A stretch of 64,000 nt of DNA from Bradyrhizobium erythrophlei (GTDB lineage Bacteria > Pseudomonadota > Alphaproteobacteria > Rhizobiales > Xanthobacteraceae), in contig NZ_LT670849.1 of NCBI RefSeq assembly GCF_900142985.1, positions 3,782,001 to 3,846,000 on the forward strand, in the 5' to 3' direction. The notes beneath the pieces were generated by a model that saw nothing but the letters and a program-made list of their open reading frames with translations, was not told where the DNA came from and searched no databases. Made by a program: the position numbers and the translations under genes. Shown in pieces: positions 1 to 8,708 of this stretch (positions are counted from its first letter, which is position 1; every line of letters begins with the position of its first letter).

Positions 1-470
1 GTAACAGGCTCGACGGACGCCAGGGCGTCAACGAACGCATCATGCTGCGCGAATTGCTGCGCCGCGCTGACATGATGGTGATATTGGAGAACAAGCTTGA
101 CGCACTGGTACGCTTGCACACGCCCTGGGCGCCGGGGTTGATCGGACATCCGCATCAATACGATATCCCGTCGAACCTGACGCCGGAATCGCTGATGGGG
201 CCGAACGCCGGCTTGACCGAAGTTCTAGTCCCGGCCGGCTATGTGAAGGTGACCTACGATCCGGTGTTCAAGCTCAGCGACGACGGCAAGCGCTACGTAT
301 CGGCAGCATCGGATGTACCCACAGAACTTGCGGAGCCCGGGCTGCCGTTCTCGCTCGTATTCCGCTGCGAGCCCGGCAAGGAAGATATCATTCTGAAAGT
401 CGCGTCGGCCTATGAGGCCGCTTCAAAGCGGCGTATTCCCCCGCCAGCGTTCGGCCCAATTCCGGCCTGA
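1..470 (+). CDS. Amidase (amidase-signature family), C-terminal part only
   Basis: The reading frame is open from the first bases of the window and ends at a TGA at 468-470, so only about the last 155 residues of a larger protein are present. The tail, with GLTEVLVPAGYV followed by GLPFSLVFRCEPGKED and a closing KRRIPPPAFGP, resembles the C-terminus of bacterial amidases of the Ser-Ser-Lys type, which hydrolyse carboxamides. The catalytic Ser/Lys region lies upstream of the window and cannot be checked. An internal ATG at 42 is unlikely to be the start because the homologous-looking sequence continues upstream of it. The substrate cannot be told from this part. Confidence 0.7.
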   Translation, partial: NRLDGRQGVNERIMLRELLRRADMMVILENKLDALVRLHTPWAPGLIGHPHQYDIPSNLTPESLMGPNAGLTEVLVPAGYVKVTYDPVFKLSDDGKRYVSAASDVPTELAEPGLPFSLVFRCEPGKEDIILKVASAYEAASKRRIPPPAFGPIPA

Positions 471-650
471 TCATCGGGTTCGGAACCAGCCTCAGTAGTG
501 GTTTGCGCATTCGCTCGCACAATGGCTTCACCATCACTATCCCTCGGTTTAAGTCTTCAGTACACAGCCACGAGTTCGGTGTTAGAGCTGATGAGCTTGC
601 TGCTCAAGCTAACTGTGTTATTAAGGCGGCCCACAATCAAGGAATATTGA

Positions 651-836
651 GTGCCTAAAAAAGCAAAGAAGACTGTCGTGCGTCGCGAATACACCAAAGC
701 CGATGTGAAGGAGTTGCGTGCTCACTCAAAGGCGAAAACGCCCGTCGTTAAAATTGCGAGGCTTACAAAACGTAGTGTGGGCTCGCTGCGGCAGAAGGCG
801 CTCAAGCTAGGGATTCGTCTAGGCCACCGACGCTAG
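651..836 (+). CDS. Small basic protein, possible homeodomain-like DNA-binding fold
   Basis: A 61-residue, strongly basic protein starting at GTG with a purine-rich AAGGAA stretch about 9 bases upstream. Residues 15-55 (YTKADVKELRAHSK onward) look like three short helices with a conserved-looking VGSLRQKALKLGI third helix, as in small Myb/SANT or homeodomain-like DNA-binding modules. This fold assignment is inference from composition and helix pattern. Similar short Lys/Arg-rich proteins are common in Bradyrhizobium. No operon partner is close: the next possible gene begins 53 bases downstream. Confidence 0.5.
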   Translation: MPKKAKKTVVRREYTKADVKELRAHSKAKTPVVKIARLTKRSVGSLRQKALKLGIRLGHRR

Positions 837-889
837 GTCCGATTCCACCGGCTCACCGACGATATAACCTAGCAAAAGCGGAAGATCAT

Positions 890-1024
890 ATGACGCTGTT
901 CAATAAGGTTTTCTCGACGAGGACGCTATTGCAGATCATCTGCGTTCTGGGCACAGTCGTCGCGATGAAAGCTTTGAGCACGCATTATGATTTCAGCTGG
1001 GCAACAGCGTTGGCGGCTGAATAA
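890..1024 (+). CDS. Possible small single-pass membrane peptide (44 aa)
   Basis: A short frame from ATG at 890 to TAA at 1022-1024 with a GGAAGA ribosome-binding-like sequence just upstream. The peptide starts MTLFNKVFSTRTLLQ and has one hydrophobic stretch (residues 14-26, LQIICVLGTVVAM), which would make a short membrane anchor. It follows the small basic protein at 651-836 in the same orientation and could share its transcript. I do not recognise a family. Its reality rests only on the ribosome-binding site, the hydrophobic segment and the position. Confidence 0.35.
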   Translation: MTLFNKVFSTRTLLQIICVLGTVVAMKALSTHYDFSWATALAAE

Positions 1025-1337
1025 GAAAAGAGTTCCGACCGTCACTATGCCAGCATAGCCGTCGTGTCTTCCCGTTCGCGAGCATCCTGGCACTCTCTGA
1101 TTTCAGCGCCTTGCCGACTTTGGGCCGCGGAAGGCCGTCCCTTACTTCAATCTGCTTGGGCGTTTGACGCTCCCGACCCGCTGCTTCACGAAAGCTGATA
1201 CCGCGGCGATATCGAGTGTGCGACTGCTCTCGGCTGCACCACAGCGACAACGCGTTCGCCCCACCGCGCATATCCGAAGGTCGGATTCCTATCCCGATGG
1301 TACAAGCCGAGGCGCTCTAGAGATGGTGAACACCAAC
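1025..1337. other. Intergenic region, nothing recognised
   Basis: No convincing gene, repeat or terminator is seen. Open frames on both strands here have no recognisable protein features and overlap each other. Confidence 0.5.
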
Positions 1338-1766
1338 TCAGAAGGGACTGGGGTCGTGTTCGCCGAAGATCCCGCGGGCCTTCTCGACGAACTCGATCAG
1401 ATTGCCATCGGGGTCGCGGACGAAGATCGTTCCGATACCGAAATCAAGCGGCTGGTCAGTAGAGCTTATCGGTCGGTGTTCGCTTTGCCGCACGTCGGAC
1501 TGGAAGGGAATATAGCCATGCTCGAGCAATCGAGCGACGACATTCTCCAACCGGTCGACACGCAATGCGACATGCCGCGCCGGGTCGTCAGTGTCGTCGC
1601 CAGCACGGGTACGCTGCATAAGGTGGATCAGGCATCCCTGGTCGTGTCCCAGCCAGTTGGATTTCTGCGGGTGAGGAACAAGCCCGAGTACGCCAACGTA
1701 GAAACGCTGCGCGCGATCGAAATCCGCGACGCGCATGCTGACATGCTGAATGCCGGCGAGCCTCAT
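1338..1766 (-). CDS. VOC-family (glyoxalase/bleomycin-resistance-like) protein
   Basis: A 142-residue protein with the two beta-alpha-beta modules of the vicinal-oxygen-chelate fold. It begins IQHVSMRVADFDRAQRFY, a typical first strand-helix, and ends with FVRDPDGNLIEFVE. The expected metal ligands are visible: His8, His48, His65 and Glu125. Members are metal-dependent lyases, dioxygenases or resistance proteins, and the substrate cannot be read from sequence. Its ATG overlaps the stop of the upstream small membrane gene (ATGA at 1763-1766), so the two are probably translated together. The length is normal for single-domain VOC proteins. Confidence 0.85.
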   Translation of the reverse strand: MRLAGIQHVSMRVADFDRAQRFYVGVLGLVPHPQKSNWLGHDQGCLIHLMQRTRAGDDTDDPARHVALRVDRLENVVARLLEHGYIPFQSDVRQSEHRPISSTDQPLDFGIGTIFVRDPDGNLIEFVEKARGIFGEHDPSPF

Positions 1767-1945
1767 CTTCCGTTTTCTCCGGGGAATGCCGCGAATTGGG
1801 CGGCTAGAAAGGCCGGATTCTCGTTCGGCAACCCGTGCTCGGCGGTATCGCCAATGAGGTCAATCGCGAGGCCTAGCGTCATCGCGGGTCCTACTAGAAG
1901 CGGTATGACCAGCGCGCTCAAATAGACGATCGCAAAACGTTTCAT
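1763..1945 (-). CDS. Small hydrophobic protein translationally coupled to the VOC gene
   Basis: A 60-residue frame whose N-terminus (MKRFAIVYLSALVIPLLVG) forms a membrane segment or an uncleaved signal, followed by a polar tail. The stop overlaps the start of the VOC gene as ATGA, a classical coupling arrangement and the main reason for calling it real. The start resembles small alphaproteobacterial membrane proteins, but I cannot name a family. The protein could be a shortened version of a longer membrane protein. Confidence 0.5.
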   Translation of the reverse strand: MKRFAIVYLSALVIPLLVGPAMTLGLAIDLIGDTAEHGLPNENPAFLAAQFAAFPGENGR

Positions 1946-2131
1946 CTAACCTCCGGTAGCGCAGATGACAACCGCAGCTGGATGAGGCCGTTCCGGGCAA
2001 CCGCTGGCAATCAAAACTAGCGGAATCGGCTGAAGAACGCCATGCCTGCGCATCCAATGCTGGTATGCGGCTCGGCACTCTTCCCGCGGCGGGGAAACAA
2101 TAACCAACTTCTTTCCATGAGTGATAGTGTT

Positions 2132-3334
2132 TCAGGCATCCGCCGATCGCGGTACGCTTCGATCGCCTTTGCCCTCGGCTGTGACTGCCAGCAGCCATAC
2201 GGCAAACCCCGCCAGAGCCAGCCCGCAGCCGACCCAGCCGGTCGATGTCCATCCGTAACCGGCAGAGATGGCGAGGCCTCCCAGCCAGGGGCCGACCGCG
2301 TTTGCGGTGTTGAAAGCCGAATGGTTGAGTGCCGCCGGAAGAGCTTGGGCTTCGCCCGATACATCCATCAGCCGTGTCTGCAGCACAGTTGCGAGCGCTC
2401 CGCCTAAACCGATCAGAAATGCATCGATTGTCACGGTCCAGATGTTCAACGCTGCCCAGGGGAATACGGCCAGCGCGACGGAACTCCAGAGCAATAAGCC
2501 GCCCGCCGTCGGCATGATTGCGCGATCGGCGACCCGCGGCACGACAATATTGCCGATGGTCAGGCCGAGTCCGAACGCTGACAATACCAGCGGTACGAAG
2601 GCAGGCGAAACGTGCGTCACTTCCATCAGCGTTGTTGCCGTGTAGGTATAAACCGCAAACAGGCCGCCAAAGCCGATGGCGCCGATTGCGAGCGTGAGCC
2701 AAACTTGGCCGCGCGTCAGGGAATCCAACTCGCGTAACGGGCTTGCCTTCGGGGCCGGGTGATCGACGGGCGCGAACCACGCAACCATTGAAAAGGCGAC
2801 AATGGCGAGAACCGTGACGGCGCCGAAGCTCCAACGCCAGCCGACCGCTTGTCCCAGCCAGTTCGCGAGTGGAACACCGATCACGGTCGCGACCGTCAGG
2901 CCAAGGAACATCTTTCCGACGGCCTGAGTCCGCTTGTGGAATGGCACTAGCGAAGCCGCCACCACGGCTGCCGCACCAAAATAGGCTCCATGTGGGAGAC
3001 CGCTCAGGAAACGGAACACCAGTAGCCAGTGATAGCTGGGCGCGAACGCGCTCAGTGCGTTACCAGCGGCGAACAGGGCCATCAGCAACAGCAGGACGTT
3101 GCGACGCGCCAAGCGAGCTGTCAGCACAGCGAGCACGGGCGCACCGATCACCACGCCCAACGCGTACATGCTGATAACATTTCCGGCGGTCGGTTCATCA
3201 ATCCGCAGATCGGGCGCGAAAAAGGGCAACAGGCTCATAGTTGCGAATTCAGTAGTGCCGATCGCAAATCCGCCCATGGCCAACGCGAACAGGACAAGGC
3301 CGATCCCACCGGGGGCGGCATTCTGCTTTTCCAT
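2132..3334 (-). CDS. MFS transporter, DHA1/AraJ-like efflux permease
   Basis: A 400-residue polytopic membrane protein with about twelve hydrophobic segments. The first segment (GLVLFALAMGGFAIGTTEF) and the loop LTARLARRNVLLLLMALFA after helix 2 match the drug:H+ antiporter DHA1 group related to arabinose exporters (AraJ/YdhP). Helix 5 carries the antiporter-like GPWLGG/GVPLANW glycine-proline pattern. It probably exports a small metabolite or drug across the inner membrane using the proton gradient. Length and topology look complete. It stands alone, with no regulator next to it, and the substrate is unknown. Confidence 0.85.
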   Translation of the reverse strand: MEKQNAAPGGIGLVLFALAMGGFAIGTTEFATMSLLPFFAPDLRIDEPTAGNVISMYALGVVIGAPVLAVLTARLARRNVLLLLMALFAAGNALSAFAPSYHWLLVFRFLSGLPHGAYFGAAAVVAASLVPFHKRTQAVGKMFLGLTVATVIGVPLANWLGQAVGWRWSFGAVTVLAIVAFSMVAWFAPVDHPAPKASPLRELDSLTRGQVWLTLAIGAIGFGGLFAVYTYTATTLMEVTHVSPAFVPLVLSAFGLGLTIGNIVVPRVADRAIMPTAGGLLLWSSVALAVFPWAALNIWTVTIDAFLIGLGGALATVLQTRLMDVSGEAQALPAALNHSAFNTANAVGPWLGGLAISAGYGWTSTGWVGCGLALAGFAVWLLAVTAEGKGDRSVPRSADA

Positions 3335-4105
3335 ATCTTTCCCGAGTTCTTGGATTGTCGATTTCGAGCGCCCTAAGGCTTGATCGAGTGAATGGCTCGA
3401 TCCGATGACGGCGGCTCGATCATTGACGGTCGCGGCCTGCCAACTCCGTGCGAAAAGTGCTGAAGCGTTAGGCGATCAGTGGTCACGAATCCGATAGCGG
3501 ATGTGAGTGGATGCTTAACGCAACTATTTCATACCTCCAGCACGGCTCGAGCACTTGTCATTTGCGGGAGTGAGTCCTGACAGGGGCAACTGACCGAGAG
3601 GAGGCTCATTGAATTCCGTGATATCAATCAAATAGGCACACATGCCGGTAACTTCAAATAATGCCTGCGTGATGTGCGCGTTACGTCCCGGCCAATCAAT
3701 CGCTATCCTCAGTGCGCAGCCCTTTGCCTTGGATCGGGTTCGCGGTTGGACTACGCGAAAACCGTAGCGGAGGTAGCATCCGCGTTTTCCCTCTAACCGA
3801 GCGTTGGTCGCCGCAATCCAGCGGTTCCAGGCCCTGCAAGCGCGCTGAGCTAAATACGAATTTACTTTTCGCTCGCAATTGCATTCTTACATTCCAAATC
3901 ATCCGCAGAAATCGAAGGATTTAAAGTCGAGTAGGCGAGAGCTTGCCTCGGTCGCAATCGTCATGTTGGGAACGGCCATCATGTATTGGGGCTAGTGGCA
4001 TTTCAGCACGCCGTCATGGTTACGCGGATCGGAGTCGAGCTGTGAAGACGCGCATGACGATAGCCGCCGTGTCGGCATGAACGGTTTGGATGATTGCATA
4101 CCCAG
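3335..4105. other. Intergenic region with no recognised gene
   Basis: About 770 bases between the MFS gene and a doubtful small ORF. Several short frames exist on both strands (for example around 3700-3920) but they mirror one another and show no protein features. The stretch at 3690-3860 has GC-rich patches that could pair, but I could not fit a tRNA or a known RNA to it. Confidence 0.4.
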
Positions 4106-4294
4106 ATGACTGGAGCGAACGTGGCGACGAGGTCCAAGAGCATTGTTGAAGATTTCGAATCGATCCGCCGCAATCTGAAACGGCTTGAAAACCAACGCGC
4201 CCTAAGCTCGCCGGTACAAGCCGTCGCCGTTGAAGAAGACAGGACGGAGGGGCGGACTAGCATTTCGCATCTGTGGATCAGCGGAAAAATATAA
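4106..4294 (+). CDS. Hypothetical small protein (62 aa)
   Basis: A frame from ATG at 4106. The middle part (SIVEDFESIRRNLKRLENQ) would form an amphipathic, charged helix, unlike the random composition of shadow frames. There is no clear ribosome-binding site and no partner gene. A TTG 12 bases upstream could also be a start. I do not recognise the family, so this is a weak call. Confidence 0.3.
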   Translation: MTGANVATRSKSIVEDFESIRRNLKRLENQRALSSPVQAVAVEEDRTEGRTSISHLWISGKI

Positions 4295-4797
4295 ACGTCG
4301 CTGAAGCCGCCGACGGATCGTCCGAATTGCGCTTGCTCACGCTAGGTTCGGATCGGTGCATTTCTGCAACGTTACAGAAACACGCTCCCTGACTTGTCAG
4401 GTGGAGAAATTGTCCGATCCTCGTTTCTCTATAGGCAAAACCGATACGACCTTTGCTTACACGTCCTTATAATTCAGCGGCTTTTCAGAGGCTGGACATC
4501 ATTCGCAATAAAACTTTGACCAGTGTGAGCCGCTATAGCGCTGATCGGTATCTTGTCTTAGCAAACGTCTGCGGCTAAGCACCGCTGGTGCTGCCTTGGG
4601 TAGAACATAAACTCAGGCCCGGCATTCTTGACGAGAAACGGTGTAATCGGATCTACAGTAACACTTGCTTGAACGCGCTTTGGCGGTCCCAATTCTTGCG
4701 TAATCCTAACGACAGTACATCTGAGTTCATCAGTCTTCCACCTCTAGCCCTCCCGGTGGGAAATGCCAAAGTTGAATTGTTTGGGGACACGACGCAG
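4295..4797. other. Region upstream of the MlaA-like gene
   Basis: The reading frame of the following gene is open back to 4588, but this extension has no family resemblance and lies before the better-placed start at 4798. The rest is AT-richer than its surroundings, as expected of a promoter region, but no clear -35/-10 pair was picked out. Confidence 0.4.
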
Positions 4798-5679
4798 ATG
4801 TATCGGTGCTGTTCTTGCGGTGTGCTGGTGCGCAAAACTAGAGCCAGGCGAAAGCAGTGTTCAACGGCACCAGGGGTGACCGCTTCTCTATTTCACGGAA
4901 CGTGCGCGCTGTTGCTCGGCGTAGTCCTTTCCGCTTCCGCCTTCGCGCAGGAGGTGTGGAATCCGTACAGTCGAGAGCCGCGCGATCCGATCGAGCAGGG
5001 GCGGATCGATAGCGCCAACGATCCAGCCGAAGCTGTCAATCGCAAGATCTTCGAAGCCAACCGGGCTTTCGATAACGTCGTCCTAAAGCCGGTTGCCCGG
5101 GCGTATCAGGGTTTCTACCCGAAGGTGCGTGAAAGCATCCACAATGTTGCTGTCAACGTCGGAGAGCCCGTTGTCCTCGTCAACGATGTTCTGCAGGGCA
5201 ATATCGGACGGGCGCTGAATACGACGCAGCGCTTCGCGATCAACACAACGGTCGGCGTTGTCGGTATCAACGATGTTGCCACGACGTCGGGCAAACCACA
5301 CCACTATGCGGACCTGGGCCAGACTTTCGGCGTGTGGGGAATAGCACCCGGACCGTCCGTGCAAATTCCGATCCTCGGCCCATCCAACCTTCGCGACGCA
5401 TTCGGCTTGGCCACGACGAGCCTTGCCGGTACGTACGCATTCCAAGGCGCGATCGCGAGCGTCGTCCCGTATGCTCAGATGGGAGCAACCGCCGTCGATG
5501 ATATCGACTACCGCTCAAAAATGCTGCCGAATACCGATGCGTTGGAAAAGTCATCGCAAGACCTTTACTTGTCGATCCGGTTGATCAAGGCGCAGATGCG
5601 CGCCAGGCTCGTCGAGGAAGGCAAGGCGGGGCGCGTGTCTCCCGACGATGCGAGCAGCGACAGATCCGCAGGCAATTGA
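4798..5679 (+). CDS. mlaA: MlaA/VacJ-family outer-membrane lipid-asymmetry protein
   Basis: About 293 residues from ATG 4798, chosen because GGGGAC precedes it and the family's usual length is 250-290. The N-terminus carries a signal sequence (LLLGVVLSASAFAQE) that ends in an AFA-Q signal-peptidase-I-like site; no lipobox cysteine is obvious, although many MlaA proteins are lipoproteins. The MlaA domain starts at NDPAEAVNRKIFEANRAFD and contains LQGNIGRALNTTQRFAINT and the QTFGVWGIAPGP segment typical of the family. MlaA forms an outer-membrane channel that removes misplaced phospholipids for retrograde transport. The other mla genes are not in this window. Confidence 0.88.
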   Translation: MYRCCSCGVLVRKTRARRKQCSTAPGVTASLFHGTCALLLGVVLSASAFAQEVWNPYSREPRDPIEQGRIDSANDPAEAVNRKIFEANRAFDNVVLKPVARAYQGFYPKVRESIHNVAVNVGEPVVLVNDVLQGNIGRALNTTQRFAINTTVGVVGINDVATTSGKPHHYADLGQTFGVWGIAPGPSVQIPILGPSNLRDAFGLATTSLAGTYAFQGAIASVVPYAQMGATAVDDIDYRSKMLPNTDALEKSSQDLYLSIRLIKAQMRARLVEEGKAGRVSPDDASSDRSAGN

Positions 5680-5791
5680 GTTCGGCGAGGAAGCCGTGTC
5701 CTGGAAAAGCAATCAACGCAGCTCGTTCGACTGGATTTCACATTTGGACGATACACTTTGATCCTTGCGAAGGCAGATCAGAAAGAAATGG

Positions 5792-6304
5792 ATGGCACGT
5801 ATGTTTTCACGATGTAGCGTCTTGCCAACGCAGAAGATTGTACTTGCGATTGTGTTGTTGCTCATGCCGGCCTCCACGTTCGCACAACAACACGAGGTGG
5901 GCGCTTTCTCTCGATTTGCCGGCGATTGGTCAGGCGAAGGTACTGTCAAGACATCGGCGGGCAGCGAGCGCATTCGCTGCAAGGCGCACTACACGGTCAC
6001 GCCGGATGGAGCGTCATTGGAGCAGGCCTTGCGTTGTGCGAGCGATAGCTACAAGCTTGATGTCAGAACCAAGGTCGCGGCAACCGGACCCCGATTTGCC
6101 GGCAAGTGGAACGAAGTCTCTCGGGATACGATCGGCAATATATCCGGATCGATTACCCCCATGGGAATCCGGGGCAGGATCGACGGCATCGGCTTCACCG
6201 CGGACCTCGCAATATTGATTCAGGCCAATCGCCAATCGGTCACGATCGACCCGGAAGGAGCAACCGACATCTCGCAGGTCGCGATCACGTTGACGCGAAT
6301 ATAG
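5792..6304 (+). CDS. Exported protein of unknown function
   Basis: A 170-residue protein with a signal peptide (IVLAIVLLLMPASTFAQQ). The mature part begins with FSRFAGDWSGEGTVKTSAG, reminiscent of small periplasmic beta-barrel or lipocalin-like proteins common in Bradyrhizobium. Two cysteines (in RIRCKAHY and ALRCASDS) could form a disulfide. Start 5792 was chosen over a TTG at 5765 because GAAAGAA precedes it; the ATG at 5801 is also possible. It lies about 110 bases after the MlaA gene on the same strand, so a shared transcript is possible. The function is not known. Confidence 0.7.
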   Translation: MARMFSRCSVLPTQKIVLAIVLLLMPASTFAQQHEVGAFSRFAGDWSGEGTVKTSAGSERIRCKAHYTVTPDGASLEQALRCASDSYKLDVRTKVAATGPRFAGKWNEVSRDTIGNISGSITPMGIRGRIDGIGFTADLAILIQANRQSVTIDPEGATDISQVAITLTRI

Positions 6305-6463
6305 AACCAGCGAATTATTGCGCTTCCGCTTTCGTTGTAAAACGACGATCTAACTCTGGATCCATCCTGCTGGGGTCGCGGGCTGCTCCGCGGTTGGCAA
6401 TCGGCAGAAAGCCGGCTCCCCGGCTTAGTCGAGACAGGATCGGTCTTTCCCGGTGGAGGCGAG

Positions 6464-7039
6464 ATGATTCAAAACAATTTCCGTAAGCTTGCTTTGGTTG
6501 TCAGCGTGGCTTTTCTTGCAACTGCCTCGCAGGTCGCGGCTCGCGGCGGTCATGGCATGCGCGGGTTCGGTGGAATGGGTCATCGCGGCCTGTCCAGCGG
6601 GCTTACTTCTCTCACAATCACTCCAGCTTACGTCATTATAAACGCTTCGAAGATCGAAGATGAAAAAGCCTTCAGAACTGCAACCGACGATCTGAGTTCG
6701 ACGGTCGCCACTTTTTCCGGCCGAATTGTAGCCGACGTGGACAAACCGCTTTCCTGGGAGGGAGACGCGCCAGTGCACCTCCTTATGATCGAGTTCAGCA
6801 CCAGTGATCAAGCACAGGCCTGGAAGGATTCAGAAGCGTTCAAGAATTTCGACGCGGCCGGGCACCGAGGCGCGGAACTTCAAATTGAGCTTGTTCAGGG
6901 GCTGCCCGTCCCGGCCAATAGCGAGACGGCCCGTGCAGGGCGCGGTCGCTTCAGAATAGACCAGCGGGCATACGAGCCAATTGTGAAAGAATATGATCAG
7001 ACGCTGAGTAAGATGCACGGCATCTGCAAGGGATGTTGA
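6464..7039 (+). CDS. Exported DUF1330-like protein with glycine-rich N-terminus
   Basis: A 191-residue protein: signal peptide (residues 1-26), a Gly/Met/His-rich linker (GGHGMRGFGGMGHRG), then a ferredoxin-like alpha/beta domain with the DUF1330 pattern (AYVIINASKIEDEKAFR, VHLLMIEFSTSDQAQAWKDS, ELQIELVQGLP). DUF1330 proteins are usually cytosolic and about 95 residues, so an exported, extended version is unusual. The C-terminus ends in HGICKGC. The ApbE gene follows after 43 bases on the same strand, so the two are probably cotranscribed. The role is unknown; the glycine/histidine stretch could bind metal, but that is speculative. Confidence 0.7.
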   Translation: MIQNNFRKLALVVSVAFLATASQVAARGGHGMRGFGGMGHRGLSSGLTSLTITPAYVIINASKIEDEKAFRTATDDLSSTVATFSGRIVADVDKPLSWEGDAPVHLLMIEFSTSDQAQAWKDSEAFKNFDAAGHRGAELQIELVQGLPVPANSETARAGRGRFRIDQRAYEPIVKEYDQTLSKMHGICKGC

Positions 7040-7082
7040 AAGAAGCGCTGAGCGAGCAAACTAATCCGAAAGTCATTCATGG

Positions 7083-7997
7083 ATGTTGACGCTTCACCAT
7101 ACATTTTTTTCAATGGGAAGCGATTGCTCAATTCACCTCTGTGCAGACAGTAAAGCAGCATGCGATAAGTTTGCCGAGGCCGCTGAAGCCGAGGTTGTGC
7201 GGATTGAAAACCGGTATTCGCGTTATAGGGCCGACAGCGAGTTATCGCGAATTAATGCCGCGGCAGCCTGCGGCGACAGTATCCGGATCGACGAAGAGAC
7301 CAGCAGTTTAGTCGCCTACGCGAAGGCGTGTTTCGTCAAGAGCGACGGGGCGTTCGATATCACATCGGGAATACTTCGAGCCGCGTGGGATTTTTCGACC
7401 TCGATGCCACCGAATCAAGCAGCGATAGACGCTTTGCTGCCGCGGATTGGTCTCGACAGTATTACTGTCTCAGACGGCTGCCTTCACTTTTCAAGGCCTG
7501 GTCAGGAGCTAGATTTCGGCGGGCTCGCGAAGGAATTCGCGGCCGACCGTGCAGCAGAGGCTTGTGCTGCCCTTGGCGCACAACATGGTTTTGTCGACCT
7601 CGCGGGAGATATTCGCGTTATCGGCCCCCAAGCGGATGGACGTCCATGGATTGTTGGAATCCGACATCCACGAGCAGCGGGCACAGTGATTGCCGAGGTC
7701 GCGTTGACGAGCGGAGCTCTTGCAACCAGCGGAGATTATGAACGCTATATTGACTACGAGGGACGGCGCTATTGCCATATCCTGGACCCCCGCAGCGGCT
7801 GGCCAGTGCAAGGCCTTTCGTCAGTGACCGTTATCGCCGATCGCTGCATGGTTGCCGGCAGCCTTACCACGATCGCGATGCTAAAAGGGCGAGAAGGGCC
7901 GAGCTGGCTCGGGCAGCTCGGTATCCGGCATATTGCTGTTACCGACGAGGGAAAGGTCTGCGGAACCGAACCTATCGAAGTTAGGCGCTATAGTTGA
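7083..7997 (+). CDS. apbE: FAD:protein FMN transferase (ApbE family)
   Basis: A 304-residue protein with the ApbE fold: IENRYSRYRADSELSRIN near the N-terminus, LDFGGLAKEFAADRA in the middle, and TSGALATSGDYERY with HILDPRSGWPVQG towards the end, which contain the Mg/FAD-binding and catalytic positions of the family. ApbE enzymes attach FMN to Ser/Thr of target flavoproteins, normally in the periplasm. No signal peptide or lipobox is visible, so this one may act in the cytoplasm or have lost its leader. The nearest partner is the exported DUF1330-like protein upstream. No NqrC/RnfG-type FMN-binding substrate is encoded here. Its 3' end overlaps the convergent EF-hand gene by 17 bases. Confidence 0.9.
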   Translation: MLTLHHTFFSMGSDCSIHLCADSKAACDKFAEAAEAEVVRIENRYSRYRADSELSRINAAAACGDSIRIDEETSSLVAYAKACFVKSDGAFDITSGILRAAWDFSTSMPPNQAAIDALLPRIGLDSITVSDGCLHFSRPGQELDFGGLAKEFAADRAAEACAALGAQHGFVDLAGDIRVIGPQADGRPWIVGIRHPRAAGTVIAEVALTSGALATSGDYERYIDYEGRRYCHILDPRSGWPVQGLSSVTVIADRCMVAGSLTTIAMLKGREGPSWLGQLGIRHIAVTDEGKVCGTEPIEVRRYS

Positions 7998-8409
7998 CCA
8001 GGGTGCCTGGCGGGCTGTTTGGAGAGATGGTCGTTGGGTTGATTTGGTTCAGGGACTGAAGGCTCGCGATGGCGGAAGCAGATGATTGTGAATTGCCAGC
8101 CGCGCTTCCCCCAGCGCGTAGCGACGCCATCAGCTGCGACATCGTTGACACGAAGTTCTGCTTTGAGACCGCTCCGCTACCGGATGGATCCAGTGCCGTC
8201 CAAATCGCTCCCGCTCCCTGTTTCTGGAAAACGGCTGGAGGATTCTGGGTCTGAAAGGCTTGACCGAATTGGGCTTGCGTGATCGAGCCGGAGCCGGCCG
8301 TATCGATTGAATCGAAGAGATTGGACATCTTCTGTTGCGGAGGACCGCTAGAGCTTGCACCGGATACTGAGTGCAGTCCAGTAGCCGACGCGATGCCTGA
8401 AATGTCCAT
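7981..8409 (-). CDS. EF-hand-like small protein
   Basis: A 142-residue protein rich in Ser, Ala and Gln. Two EF-hand-like loops are visible: IDTAGSGSITQAQF near residue 35 and LDPSGSGAVSKQNF near residue 73. Both keep loop position 1 Asp, the central Gly and the position-8 hydrophobic residue, but lack the acidic residue at position 12, so calcium binding may be weak or lost. There is no signal peptide. Proteins of this kind are widespread in Bradyrhizobium with no known role. It is convergent with apbE and overlaps its 3' end by 17 bases. Confidence 0.75.
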   Translation of the reverse strand: MDISGIASATGLHSVSGASSSGPPQQKMSNLFDSIDTAGSGSITQAQFGQAFQTQNPPAVFQKQGAGAIWTALDPSGSGAVSKQNFVSTMSQLMASLRAGGSAAGNSQSSASAIASLQSLNQINPTTISPNSPPGTLVNYSA

Positions 8410-8708
8410 TTGGAAAAGACCCTCGGAAATCTCGATCCCGCTATGTTCGTCGACATAAGTAAAGATTTAACCAAGGTCGCTGCCGAATTTGCGCAAGCTC
8501 GCTGAGGATGCACTCAGCGGCGAGCGAGGCCTTATGGGTCGATCGACGAAGTTATTTGATCCGGGAATGGCGGAGAACTTGGGTAATCGTATATCTACGA
8601 AAAGCCTCACGATTGTAAGGACACTGTAAGCAAGTATTCATATGAAAACGACTGCGGTGTCAGCAGGTTAATTGCTTTGGCGCAACTGCGGCAACAGAGA
8701 ACGCGAAA
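8410..8708. other. Divergent intergenic region upstream of the acyl-ligase operon
   Basis: About 300 bases separating the EF-hand gene from the operon that starts at 8709. It should contain the promoters of both. I could not pick a convincing -35/-10 pair or operator by eye. Confidence 0.4.

Noticed and set aside
1860..2834. 324-codon minus-strand frame overlapping the MFS gene
   Set aside because: Arg/Ser-rich shadow of the transporter in another frame; no protein motifs.
3690..3870. GC-rich patches considered as a tRNA or structured RNA
   Set aside because: No cloverleaf, anticodon arm or known RNA consensus could be fitted.
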